From the NCBI GenBank assembly GCA_030154385.1, contig JASKJZ010000167.1, positions 1 to 5,994 of the forward strand: 5,994 nucleotides of DNA, written 5' to 3'. Under the pieces are notes generated by a model, which saw only the letters and a list, made by a program, of their open reading frames with translations, was not told the origin of the DNA and made no database searches. Origin of the DNA: Clostridiales bacterium. GTDB taxonomy: Bacteria > Bacillota_A > Clostridia > Lachnospirales > Lachnospiraceae. How positions within the stretch are numbered: the stretch's first letter is position 1; each line of letters begins with the position of its first letter. Both the position numbers and the translations under genes were made by a program. Shown piece by piece: positions 1 to 5,820 of this stretch.

Positions 1-27
1 CACTTCTCCTACGAAACTCCATTTATC

Positions 28-56
28 TCTATAGAAAGTGTAACATTATGCGTAAA
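28..56 (-). promoter_or_regulatory. Candidate promoter for a gene starting beyond the left edge
   Basis: Read on the minus strand, TTTACG (51-56) and TATAGA (28-33) are separated by 17 bases, each matching 4 of 6 consensus positions. An AGGAG Shine-Dalgarno sequence follows at 6-10, so a start codon should lie just outside the window. The position directly after the exporter terminator supports a new transcription unit. Two tandem GTAAAGTA copies (52-59 and 61-68 on the plus strand) overlap and flank the -35 box and could be a regulator site. The hexamers are weak and the DNA is AT-rich, so this is tentative. Confidence 0.35.
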
Positions 57-77
57 GTATGTAAAGTAAAGGCTCAT

Positions 78-118
78 AAAAAAAAGACTAGGGTTCATAA
101 TCTACCCTAGCTTTTTTT
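78..118 (-). terminator. Bidirectional intrinsic terminator after the ABC exporter operon
   Basis: CTAGGGT (88-94) pairs perfectly with ACCCTAG (104-110) around a 9-base loop. The flanking A run and G (79-86) pair with C and a T run (111-118), leaving one bulged base at 87. On the minus strand the stem is followed by eight T residues (85 to 78), and on the plus strand by seven (112-118), so it can stop transcription from both sides. It is the natural end of the exporter transcript. The stop codon of the small open frame at 88-228 lies inside the stem. Confidence 0.85.
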
Positions 119-228
119 GCTTGCTGCATTTGATCCTTTCGATCAATATGATATAATTTGTCTCCTTTTCGAAACAATGCACCAGTCTGCTTAAAATGAA
201 ACTTATCCCCATAATTCACTTGCATCAT
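88..228 (-). CDS. Possible small 46-residue basic protein overlapping the permease 3' end
   Basis: An uninterrupted frame of 46 codons starts at tandem ATG ATG (223-228), overlaps the end of the ABC permease gene by 26 bases in another frame, and stops with TAG inside the terminator stem. The predicted peptide is lysine-rich and soluble, with no membrane segment or signal peptide, and contains a stretch reading GALFRKGDKLYHIDRKD. I recognise no family. No good Shine-Dalgarno precedes the start, so translation would have to be coupled to the permease stop. A one-base deletion in the G run at 207-210 would instead fuse this frame to the permease as a 39-residue tail, so it may be a relic or an extension. 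A chance open frame is also quite possible. Confidence 0.25.
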   Translation of the reverse strand: MMQVNYGDKFHFKQTGALFRKGDKLYHIDRKDQMQQAKKARVDYEP

Positions 229-1039
229 TTGCACTTCGGTTTATGCGAGAAAAATCAGTACGAATAAAGGAACGTGTTGCCAAGGTAATAAATACCGCTC
301 CAATGAAAAGAATAATCAGGAATGTCATAAACGGTGTCACCACAAATCCTTGAATGCTAATTGCAAGCCCTTCTTTAAGAAGCTCTACATTCGTCAAATT
401 GGTTTTTTCAAGTACGATCATGCGAAAAAAAGCAGTCGCATATGTCATGGGATTGCAGTATGCAACATATTTGAGCATATTAGGCAATAAGGATAATGGA
501 ATATAAGCTCCCGATAGAAAGGTCAGCGGCATCGTAACGGCAGTCTTTACGATTTGAAAGGTTTGACCATTTCGAACCTTAGTCGCCATATATAACCCGA
601 CTCCAGAAAAAACCATACCAATGCAAATCATAGACGCCAAAATATAAAATGGCGTGATCCATGAAGTAAAACGTATTCCAATTGGAATCCCAATTAATAA
701 AACCATGATTCCTTGAATCGTAGAGACGGTAGCCGCCGACAATAGTTGTCCAATCGCCACCTCAATTCGCTTTGCAGGAGAAACCAACACTTCTTTCATA
801 AATCCACTCACCATATCATCTACCGTTGAGGAGGCCATATTCAATGAATTTTCAAAAACCGTGGTTATAATAACACCAGAAAGCATATAGGCAATGGGAT
901 TATCAATAAAATCATTTTTAAAAATTGCACCAAACACATATACAAAAAACAAAGGAAATATTAAAGAAAAAATAAGTCCGGTCCGATTTCTTACAAAGGC
1001 CTTTAGCCCCCGTATCCATAAAGCAACTATCGTATTCAT
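203..1039 (-). CDS. ABC-2 type transporter permease (DrrB-like exporter subunit)
   Basis: This is a 278-residue integral membrane subunit of an ABC exporter. About six hydrophobic segments are visible (roughly residues 22-40, 50-68, 97-122, 128-152, 163-183 and 232-255). The stretch with FLSGAYIPLSLLP at about 174-186, followed by a CNPMTY-type motif near 195-200, is typical of ABC-2 permeases such as DrrB and the drug, polyketide or lantibiotic exporters. It presumably forms a dimeric channel driven by the ATPase encoded immediately upstream. The ATG at 1039 lies 6 bases after that gene's stop. AGGAGG at 1042-1047 is only 2 bases from the start, while a second AGGAGG inside the ATPase gene end (1051-1056) is 11 bases away, suggesting coupled translation. 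Cargo cannot be told from sequence. The family call is firm and the substrate is unknown. Confidence 0.9.
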   Translation of the reverse strand: MNTIVALWIRGLKAFVRNRTGLIFSLIFPLFFVYVFGAIFKNDFIDNPIAYMLSGVIITTVFENSLNMASSTVDDMVSGFMKEVLVSPAKRIEVAIGQLLSAATVSTIQGIMVLLIGIPIGIRFTSWITPFYILASMICIGMVFSGVGLYMATKVRNGQTFQIVKTAVTMPLTFLSGAYIPLSLLPNMLKYVAYCNPMTYATAFFRMIVLEKTNLTNVELLKEGLAISIQGFVVTPFMTFLIILFIGAVFITLATRSFIRTDFSRINRSANDASELWG

Positions 1040-1045
1040 ATCCTC

Positions 1046-1966
1046 CTATGCCTCCTCTCTGATTTTCTTTCCAGTAATTTCAAGGAATACGTCATTAAAC
1101 GTACCTTTTTTTATTTCAATGTCCACAATGCTTTCCCTTTGCAGGCTGATTACTTCCAGCAAGCGTTCAATCGGCTCTGCAATCACTTTATAATACCCCT
1201 CTTTTTTTACATAAGAGAGTGCATAGTCCTTAAGCAGCCGCTCCAATGCATCGGGATCTTTGGTCGTAATAAAAGCTTTGTCTTTTGTATACTGTTTTTT
1301 TAATTGGTAGGGCGTATCATGCGCTACAATCTGTCCTTTGTCAATAATCGCGATTTTATTGCAAATTTCCGCCTCTTCCATATAATGAGTAGTCAGAAAT
1401 ATCGTGATATTTCTTTCTTTTTGAAGCTTTACAATATACTCCCAGATATGTGCTCTCGTCTGTGGGTCAAGACCAGTCGTAGGCTCGTCTAAAAAAAGTA
1501 CCTTGGGATAATGAATTAGTCCGCGCGCGATTTCTACTCTCCGCTTCATCCCACCAGACAATGCCCCTACTAGCTTTTTTCTCTCGGAAAGCAAATCGAC
1601 AAGACCTAGCACAAATTCAATTCTTTCTTCGATTTCTTTTTTGGGAACATGATAAAATACACAATGCATTTTCAAGTTTTCTTCGATCGTCATCTTAGCA
1701 TCGAGCGTAGAATCTTGAAATACAACACCAATAGCGGCTCTTACTTCACTCTTATGTTTGCTTACATCCTTTCCATCAATCAACAACGTACCTGATGTCT
1801 TCTCAAATATCGTACAGAGGGTATTAATCGTTGTACTCTTACCCGCACCGTTTGGTCCCAAAAAAGCAAAAATACTGCCCGCTTCAACAGCAAAGGAGAT
1901 ATTGTCTACCGCCTTAAAATCACCATATGTCTTACTAAAATTTTCTACCTCAATAATGTTTCTCAT
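1046..1966 (-). CDS. ABC exporter ATP-binding protein (DrrA-like, daunorubicin-resistance family)
   Basis: This 306-residue cytoplasmic ATPase powers the ABC-2 permease encoded next. All nucleotide-binding motifs are intact: Walker A GPNGAGKST at 37-45, Q-loop Gln84, signature LSGGM at 136-140, Walker B VLFLDEP at 156-162 with catalytic Glu161, D-loop GLD at 165-167, and switch His194. A C-terminal region of about 90 residues follows (about 215-300), as in DrrA-type proteins carrying the DUF4162-like extension. The ATG at 1966 is preceded by a near-ideal AAGGAGG (1974-1980) with a 7-base gap, and a promoter lies just upstream, so this is the first gene of a two-gene operon. Family members export antibiotics, lipids or peptides. 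No regulator gene is adjacent to indicate the cargo here. Confidence 0.93.
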   Translation of the reverse strand: MRNIIEVENFSKTYGDFKAVDNISFAVEAGSIFAFLGPNGAGKSTTINTLCTIFEKTSGTLLIDGKDVSKHKSEVRAAIGVVFQDSTLDAKMTIEENLKMHCVFYHVPKKEIEERIEFVLGLVDLLSERKKLVGALSGGMKRRVEIARGLIHYPKVLFLDEPTTGLDPQTRAHIWEYIVKLQKERNITIFLTTHYMEEAEICNKIAIIDKGQIVAHDTPYQLKKQYTKDKAFITTKDPDALERLLKDYALSYVKKEGYYKVIAEPIERLLEVISLQRESIVDIEIKKGTFNDVFLEITGKKIREEA

Positions 1967-1986
1967 TCCAGCACCTCCTTTATTCT

Positions 1987-2017
1987 ATAATATGTAGTAT
2001 TTTTCACTGTCTGTCAA
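1987..2017 (-). promoter_or_regulatory. Promoter of the ABC exporter operon
   Basis: On the minus strand there is a perfect -35 box TTGACA (2012-2017). Two -10 readings exist: TATTAT (1987-1992) with a 19-base spacer, or CATATT (1989-1994) with a 17-base spacer. The ATPase Shine-Dalgarno begins only a few bases downstream, giving a very short leader. The stretch TTGAC, five bases, GTGAA over the -35 box is a weak imperfect dyad that might bind a repressor. It lies in the 65-base gap after the glycosylase stop, where no terminator is seen. Confidence 0.6.
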
Positions 2018-2031
2018 CTTATATTCGCTTT

Positions 2032-2889
2032 TTATAATCCATTTGCTGTTTTATAATAAAACATGTATTGTTGTATCACCCCAGCAAAACCCTTATATCG
2101 CTCCATTGGAAATCCATTTGGATAATGCTTTCCTAGTATCTGATTGATATGTGTGTCAATTGGAAAGGCCTCAATATGATGGAGTCCATAGAGGCAGATA
2201 CACTCTGCCACCTTTTTACCAATTCCGTACTGCTGCATCAATAAGGCTCGTGCTTTTTCATAGTCAGCCTCCTGTAGTTGCTGCAACCATTCCTCCCCTT
2301 CAGGCGTGCTGCATGTTTTCGCCATCTGATAAATATACTTATCCCGATAACCTAGTCCCAATCCAGAAAGTCCTTCGATTCCAGCCTGAAAAATGCAATT
2401 TGGCTCTGGAAACGTATAATAGGATTTGGGTCCTTCTAGACATTCACCACCCTTACCAATGTAAAATCCCAAATCACTTCTCATGGTTCCAAAGCGAATA
2501 CACAGATCTTCTACGCTCTTTTTTATACGTACCATATTATTATTTTGAGAAATAAGAAAACTTATAATCGTTTCCCATAAATCTTGCCTTAAGATACGAA
2601 CGCCCGCACCATCTTGTATGGCTTGCATCAGATACTCATCCTCTGCTTCAATTTGTGATTTTATCCAATCATAATCTGTATCAAAATCAAAATATGCCGC
2701 CCATTTTTGATAAAATGCTGATTCATCACAAGAAAATAAGAAACCTCTCTCCACTTTCTTAGCTTCGACATAATCCTTTGCGCTTTGAATCATCCAACAA
2801 TCACTTAATTCTGCTTCTTTCATGCGAAAGCACTGACCTGAATTTGCAATTTGCTTCAGATCCATCGACTTAATTTCTATTTGATACAT
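2032..2889 (-). CDS. ogg: OGG1-type 8-oxoguanine DNA glycosylase/AP lyase
   Basis: This 285-residue base-excision repair enzyme is predicted to remove 8-oxoguanine from oxidised DNA. It aligns by eye with human OGG1: the N-terminal SGQCFR stretch (Gly18 equals Gly42, which senses the oxidised base), QNNNMVR (Asn116 and Arg121 equal Asn149 and Arg154), LGLGYR (Tyr181 and Arg182 equal Tyr203 and Arg204), then the helix-hairpin-helix-GPD core GIGKKVAEC with Schiff-base Lys226 and Cys230, and PIDTH with catalytic Asp245 and His247. Gln273 and Phe277 match the pocket residues Gln315 and Phe319. I chose the ATG at 2889 because AGGAGG (2895-2900) precedes it by 5 bases. An in-frame ATG at 2943 would add 18 unlike residues and has a poorer site. 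Automatic pipelines may label it DNA-3-methyladenine glycosylase 2, but the residues favour OGG. Confidence 0.9.
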   Translation of the reverse strand: MYQIEIKSMDLKQIANSGQCFRMKEAELSDCWMIQSAKDYVEAKKVERGFLFSCDESAFYQKWAAYFDFDTDYDWIKSQIEAEDEYLMQAIQDGAGVRILRQDLWETIISFLISQNNNMVRIKKSVEDLCIRFGTMRSDLGFYIGKGGECLEGPKSYYTFPEPNCIFQAGIEGLSGLGLGYRDKYIYQMAKTCSTPEGEEWLQQLQEADYEKARALLMQQYGIGKKVAECICLYGLHHIEAFPIDTHINQILGKHYPNGFPMERYKGFAGVIQQYMFYYKTANGL

Positions 2890-2967
2890 ATTTACCTCCT
2901 GATGGTTTCCACATATATCCCTGTAATATACAAATAGCAACATCCATAATAAGAGGAACTCCTATTC

Positions 2968-2998
2968 ATTTTATCACCTAAAGTTCACTTGATGTCAA
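2968..2998 (-). promoter_or_regulatory. Promoter of the glycosylase gene with a MerR/SoxR-like operator in a 19-bp spacer
   Basis: On the minus strand, TTGACA (2993-2998) and TAAAAT (2968-2973, preceded by TGA as an extended -10) are 19 bases apart. That long spacing is the hallmark of promoters activated by MerR-family regulators. The spacer region carries an imperfect dyad, AAGT GA ACTT at its core, extending to ACATCAAGT and ACTTTAGGT. The 18-mer at 2977-2994 reads CATCAAGTGAACTTTAGG, matching 15 of 18 positions of the enterobacterial SoxR box as I remember it. A conventional reading with GATAAA (2970-2975) and a 17-base spacer also exists. The predicted leader to the ATG at 2889 is about 70 bases. 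Confidence 0.6.
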
Positions 2999-2999
2999 C

Positions 3000-3040
3000 A
3001 AAAAAAAGATTGATTCCCAAAAAGAGAGTCAACCTTTTTT
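3000..3040 (-). terminator. Intrinsic terminator of the kinase gene, able to act in both directions
   Basis: TTGATTC (3010-3016) pairs with GAGTCAA (3026-3032) around a 9-base loop, with one T-G position. After one mismatch (3009 against 3033) the stem extends through the A-rich 3002-3008 and T-rich 3034-3040 arms. On the minus strand the hairpin is followed by eight T residues (3007 to 3000), 20 bases after the kinase stop codon. The glycosylase -35 box starts only two bases further on, so the two transcription units abut. Confidence 0.8.
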
Positions 3041-3060
3041 ATCTTTCATCCTATCCGTTA

Positions 3061-4650
3061 TCAGAGAGAGTCAACCGCTGCACGCTCAATGGATAATCCC
3101 TTTCGGTATCGTTCAATGAACTTGTTAAAGCCTTCCACATCCGAAGCATCTGGATGTATCGTTATCTCACTTTGTCCAGCAAATACTTTTTCCGTTAAAT
3201 ACTGCTCTAATGACTCACCAGCCTCTTTTTGCTTCATATAGGCGGCAAGCACTGCAATTCCCCATGCTCCTCCTTCTCCAGCGGTCTCCATGACGGATAC
3301 TGGCGCATTCATCGCCGCTGCCATAATCTTTTGTCCTACCTCTTTGGTTTTAAATAGTCCACCATGCCCCAAAATGGTATCCACACGAACACCTTCCTGC
3401 TTTAACAAAATATCCAATCCAATCTTTAATGCTCCAAGTGCAGTAAACAAATGAACGCGTATAAAGTTAGCAAGATTAAATTTACTATCTACCGTTCGGG
3501 CAAATAAAGGACTTCCTTTTTCAAAGCCTGTGATATGCTCACCTGAAAAATAGTTATACGCTAAAAGACCGCCGCAATCAGCGTCCCCTTCCAATGCCTT
3601 GCGATAGAGCATTGAAAATAAATCATTTGTATCTACGTCCATACCAAGCGTTATTGTAAATTCCTTGAATAGGTTAATCCAAGCATTTAAGTCAGAAGTA
3701 CAGTTGTTGCAATGAACCATACCCACCAAGCTTCCGGTTGGAGTCGTTACCAAATCAATTTCTTCATATGCTTTCGATAATTCCTTTTCTAATACGATCA
3801 TAGCAAATACAGAAGTTCCCGCCGATACATTACCCGTTCTTTGTGCTACACTATTGGTCGCCACCATTCCTGTACCTGCATCCCCTTCTGGTGGACACAG
3901 AGGAATACCAGCACAAAGAGCTCCACTTGGATCTAACAGCTTTGCGCCCTCTGCGGTCAGTTCTCCTGCCGCTTCTCCTGCAACCAATACCTCTGGCAAA
4001 AGATTGGAAAGCTTCCATGAAAAGCCTTTTTCCTCTACCAACTGATCAAAAATCGCAATCTTCTTTTCATCAAATTTTCTTGTCTCCAGATCAATTGGGA
4101 ACATACCAGAGGCTTCTCCCACACCTAAAATTTTCTTTCCTGTCAGCATCCAATGCACATAACCTGCTAAGGTAACCACAAAATCAAGCTCCGTAACATG
4201 TGCTTCCTCATTTAAAATTGCCTGATATAGATGCGCAATGCTCCATCGTTGCGGAATATGATAGTCAAATTCCCTTGTTAGAATTTCCGAAGCCTGTTCC
4301 GTAATCGTATTTCTCCAGGTACGGAATGGCACCAATAATTTACCATCTTTATCAAAAGCCATGTATCCATGCATCATGGCACTAAATCCTATGGACCCAA
4401 TGGTCGTCAGAGTTACATCGTACTGCCGTTTTACGTCCTGTGCAAGATTTTGATAGGCATCCTGTAATCCTGTCCAGATCTCCTCTATGCTATATGTCCA
4501 AACCCCATCAATGAATTGATTTTCCCATTCATGGCTTCCTGATGCAATGGGTTCATTTTTTTCATTCACTAACACTGCCTTAATACGAGTTGATCCAAGC
4601 TCAATCCCAAGTGCAGTTTTTCCTGCTTCAATTGCCTCTTTGTTTACCAT
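3061..4650 (-). CDS. FGGY-family carbohydrate kinase, probable AraK-type L-ribulokinase
   Basis: This 529-residue cytoplasmic sugar kinase transfers phosphate from ATP to a ketopentose-type sugar. The N-terminal FGGY domain opens with the phosphate-binding loop [10 protein letters not shown] (15-24) and has the MHG motif (93-95) and an RTWRN stretch (110-114). The catalytic aspartate is most likely Asp257 in PPEGDAGTG. The C-terminal domain has GNVSAGTS (273-280) and the nucleotide-binding end [13 protein letters not shown] to [13 protein letters not shown] (428-470). Length and the [13 protein letters not shown] stretch (135-147) recall the clostridial kinases often labelled xylulokinase, for which an L-ribulokinase role (AraK, distinct from AraB) was shown in Clostridium acetobutylicum. 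That assignment is from memory. The ATG at 4650 has GGAGG (4657-4661) at 6 bases. It is flanked by terminators on both sides, so it is probably a single-gene unit. No arabinose isomerase or epimerase gene is in view. Confidence 0.88.
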   Translation of the reverse strand: MVNKEAIEAGKTALGIELGSTRIKAVLVNEKNEPIASGSHEWENQFIDGVWTYSIEEIWTGLQDAYQNLAQDVKRQYDVTLTTIGSIGFSAMMHGYMAFDKDGKLLVPFRTWRNTITEQASEILTREFDYHIPQRWSIAHLYQAILNEEAHVTELDFVVTLAGYVHWMLTGKKILGVGEASGMFPIDLETRKFDEKKIAIFDQLVEEKGFSWKLSNLLPEVLVAGEAAGELTAEGAKLLDPSGALCAGIPLCPPEGDAGTGMVATNSVAQRTGNVSAGTSVFAMIVLEKELSKAYEEIDLVTTPTGSLVGMVHCNNCTSDLNAWINLFKEFTITLGMDVDTNDLFSMLYRKALEGDADCGGLLAYNYFSGEHITGFEKGSPLFARTVDSKFNLANFIRVHLFTALGALKIGLDILLKQEGVRVDTILGHGGLFKTKEVGQKIMAAAMNAPVSVMETAGEGGAWGIAVLAAYMKQKEAGESLEQYLTEKVFAGQSEITIHPDASDVEGFNKFIERYRKGLSIERAAVDSL

Positions 4651-4681
4651 AAATAACCTCCAATAAACCTATTTTATTTTT

Positions 4682-4711
4682 ACTGTACCACTTGTACTGT
4701 TGTATTGACAA
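4682..4711 (-). promoter_or_regulatory. Promoter of the sugar kinase gene
   Basis: On the minus strand, TTGTCA (4706-4711, 5 of 6 consensus) is followed after 18 bases by TACAGT (4682-4687, 4 of 6). Transcription would start near 4675, leaving a leader of about 25 bases that contains the GGAGG ribosome site. The promoter lies just downstream of the hairpin at 4741-4774, so the kinase is expected to be transcribed separately from the permease operon. Repeated elements overlap it and are listed separately. Confidence 0.5.
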
Positions 4712-4720
4712 GTTGTATTT
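4682..4720. repeat. Overlapping inverted and direct repeats, candidate operator at the kinase promoter
   Basis: ACTGTAC and GTACTGT (4682-4688 and 4694-4700) form an imperfect 7-base inverted repeat with a 5-base centre that covers the -10 box. ACTTGT and ACAAGT (4690-4695 and 4708-4713) form a perfect 6-base inverted repeat 12 bases apart that reaches into the -35 box. TTGTA also recurs three times (4692, 4700 and 4713). Such symmetry over a promoter fits a repressor site, as expected for a sugar-inducible kinase. The TGTAC elements recall AraR-type sites, but the spacing is not the usual one, so the regulator is unknown. Confidence 0.4.
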
Positions 4721-4740
4721 TCTATAAAAAGAGGAGAAAT

Positions 4741-4774
4741 AAAAAGGCAAAGAAATCTTTTTTATTTCTTCGCC
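4741..4774 (-). terminator. Intrinsic terminator between the sugar permease operon and the kinase
   Basis: GGCAAAGAAAT (4746-4756) pairs with ATTTCTTCGCC (4764-4774), with one mismatch (4749 against 4771) and a 7-base loop. On the minus strand the stem is followed by TTTTTATTT (4745 to 4737), a usable U tract. It lies about 130 bases after the permease stop and upstream of the kinase promoter. Confidence 0.7.
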
Positions 4775-4851
4775 TCATAAATACATTCCCATCCCAATTG
4801 TTTATTCAAACCTTTTCTGGCATATATTTCACAGCAAATCGTTACGTATTT

Positions 4852-4879
4852 GAGGGAGCAAATATTGACTTGCTCCCTC
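4852..4879 (-). terminator. Strong hairpin without a U tract just after the permease gene
   Basis: GAGGGAGCAA (4852-4861) and TTGCTCCCTC (4870-4879) form a perfect 10-base-pair stem with an 8-base loop, 26 bases after the permease stop codon. On the minus strand the sequence after the stem is AAATACG, with no run of T, so it is not a classical intrinsic terminator. It may protect the 3' end of the mRNA, or work with the downstream terminator at 4741-4774. The stretch between the two hairpins (4775-4851) shows nothing I can identify. Confidence 0.5.
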
Positions 4880-4905
4880 TTATCTTGTGAGAATTGATAT
4901 GAAAT

Positions 4906-5808
4906 TTATTCTTTCACGCCTCCCAAAGTCAAGCCCGTCACAAAATATTTTTGTAAAAACGGATACAGACATATAATGGGGAGCATGGTAAGAATCGTTG
5001 CTGCAGCACGAATGGAAGTTGGTGTTACGGCTCCTACTGCATTTTTCATAGCCTCGACAGAAGTTCCCTGATTGGTTACAGAGGATAACAGCTTCATAAC
5101 CTCGTATTGAAGCGTTGTAAAATTTGCGCTCATTCGATTATAGAGCATTGCATCAAACCAGGAATTCCATTGTCCCACCGCCACAAACAAGGCTACGGTT
5201 GCATAAACAGGTTTACAAAGAGGTGAAATTATTTTTAGGAATATAGTCGTATAGCCTGCACCATCTAGCTGCGCGGATTCTTCCAGGCTATCGGGAAGTC
5301 CATTCATATAGGTACGAATTACCAGCATATTAAAAGCGCCGACCATACCTGGAATAACATATACAAAAAAGCTATTGGTCAATCCAATGTTTTTATATAG
5401 TAAGAATGTCGGAATCAAGCCTCCGTTCACATACATGGTAACAACCCAAAATAAGGAAAGCTGCCTACGAAATAAAAATCGTTTTCGACTGACAATAAAC
5501 GCTAATATTGCATTTGCAAACAAAGCCAGTGCTGTTCCAATCACCGTTCTTAAAACGGTTATATAAGCTCCTGTAATCAAATTATTCTTTTTCATTACAG
5601 TTGTATAATTCTTTAATGTCCATCTTCTTGGCCATAAATAGATGCCGCCGCGAAGCGCATCCGTACCATCATTAAATGAAATAGCAAGTGTATTTATAAT
5701 GGGATACAAGGTTATAACTACAAGTGCAATCATAAAAATCGTATTACAAATAACAAATATTGTGTCTGCGGTTGATCTTTTCTTTTTTTTCTTTCCTGAT
5801 ATCGTCAT
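4906..5808 (-). CDS. Carbohydrate ABC transporter permease (LplC/YtcP-like, CUT1 type)
   Basis: This 300-residue inner-membrane subunit of a binding-protein-dependent sugar importer has about six hydrophobic segments, starting at residues 17-40 after a very basic KKKKKR head (6-11). The cytoplasmic EAA loop that docks on the ATPase is clear: EESAQLDGAG at 176-185, followed by the FLKIISPLCKP stretch. The end GLTLGGVKE is characteristic of LplC-type permeases, which pair with LplB partners for complex or oligosaccharide uptake. I chose the ATG at 5808 because the GGGGG run (5817-5821) is 8 bases upstream. A GTG at 5814 would add two residues but sits only 2 bases from that run. The partner permease ends just upstream (12 bases between its stop and the ATG). 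No solute-binding protein gene follows, so it must lie upstream, outside the window, or elsewhere. Confidence 0.92.
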   Translation of the reverse strand: MTISGKKKKKRSTADTIFVICNTIFMIALVVITLYPIINTLAISFNDGTDALRGGIYLWPRRWTLKNYTTVMKKNNLITGAYITVLRTVIGTALALFANAILAFIVSRKRFLFRRQLSLFWVVTMYVNGGLIPTFLLYKNIGLTNSFFVYVIPGMVGAFNMLVIRTYMNGLPDSLEESAQLDGAGYTTIFLKIISPLCKPVYATVALFVAVGQWNSWFDAMLYNRMSANFTTLQYEVMKLLSSVTNQGTSVEAMKNAVGAVTPTSIRAAATILTMLPIICLYPFLQKYFVTGLTLGGVKE

Positions 5809-5820
5809 CTTCACATCCCC

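Noticed and set aside
894..1193. Plus-strand 99-codon open frame spanning the exporter gene junction
   Set aside because: It lies antisense to two well-supported genes, with no ribosome site; it is a shadow of their coding sequence.
2151..2555. Plus-strand 134-codon open frame inside the glycosylase gene
   Set aside because: It is antisense to a gene with all catalytic residues intact. The composition is rich in Pro, Tyr and Cys as expected from reverse reading, and no start signals are seen.
2890..2943. Longer start of the glycosylase at the ATG ending at 2943
   Set aside because: The extra 18 residues have no OGG counterpart that I can see, and the ATG at 2889 has an ideal AGGAGG five bases upstream.
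3843..4175. Plus-strand open frames inside the kinase gene
   Set aside because: Two overlapping frames are antisense to the conserved catalytic part of the kinase, with leucine- and proline-rich shadow translations.
4705..4728. Plus-strand TTGACA and TATAAA as a divergent promoter
   Set aside because: The spacer is only 12 bases, and no plus-strand gene follows.
4830..4860. Possible catabolite-repression (cre) site near the AATCGTTACG stretch
   Set aside because: It does not fit the cre consensus symmetry, and it lies behind the permease gene, not at a promoter.
4705..4890. Plus-strand 61-codon open frame in the intergenic region between the permease and the kinase
   Set aside because: It begins with TTG, has no Shine-Dalgarno, runs through both hairpins and the kinase promoter region, and its product is unlike any family I know.
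5775..5800. A-rich tract encoding a lysine run at the start of the LplC-like permease, considered as a slippage frameshift
   Set aside because: The frame is intact through the tract, and a basic N-terminus before the first membrane helix is normal for these permeases.
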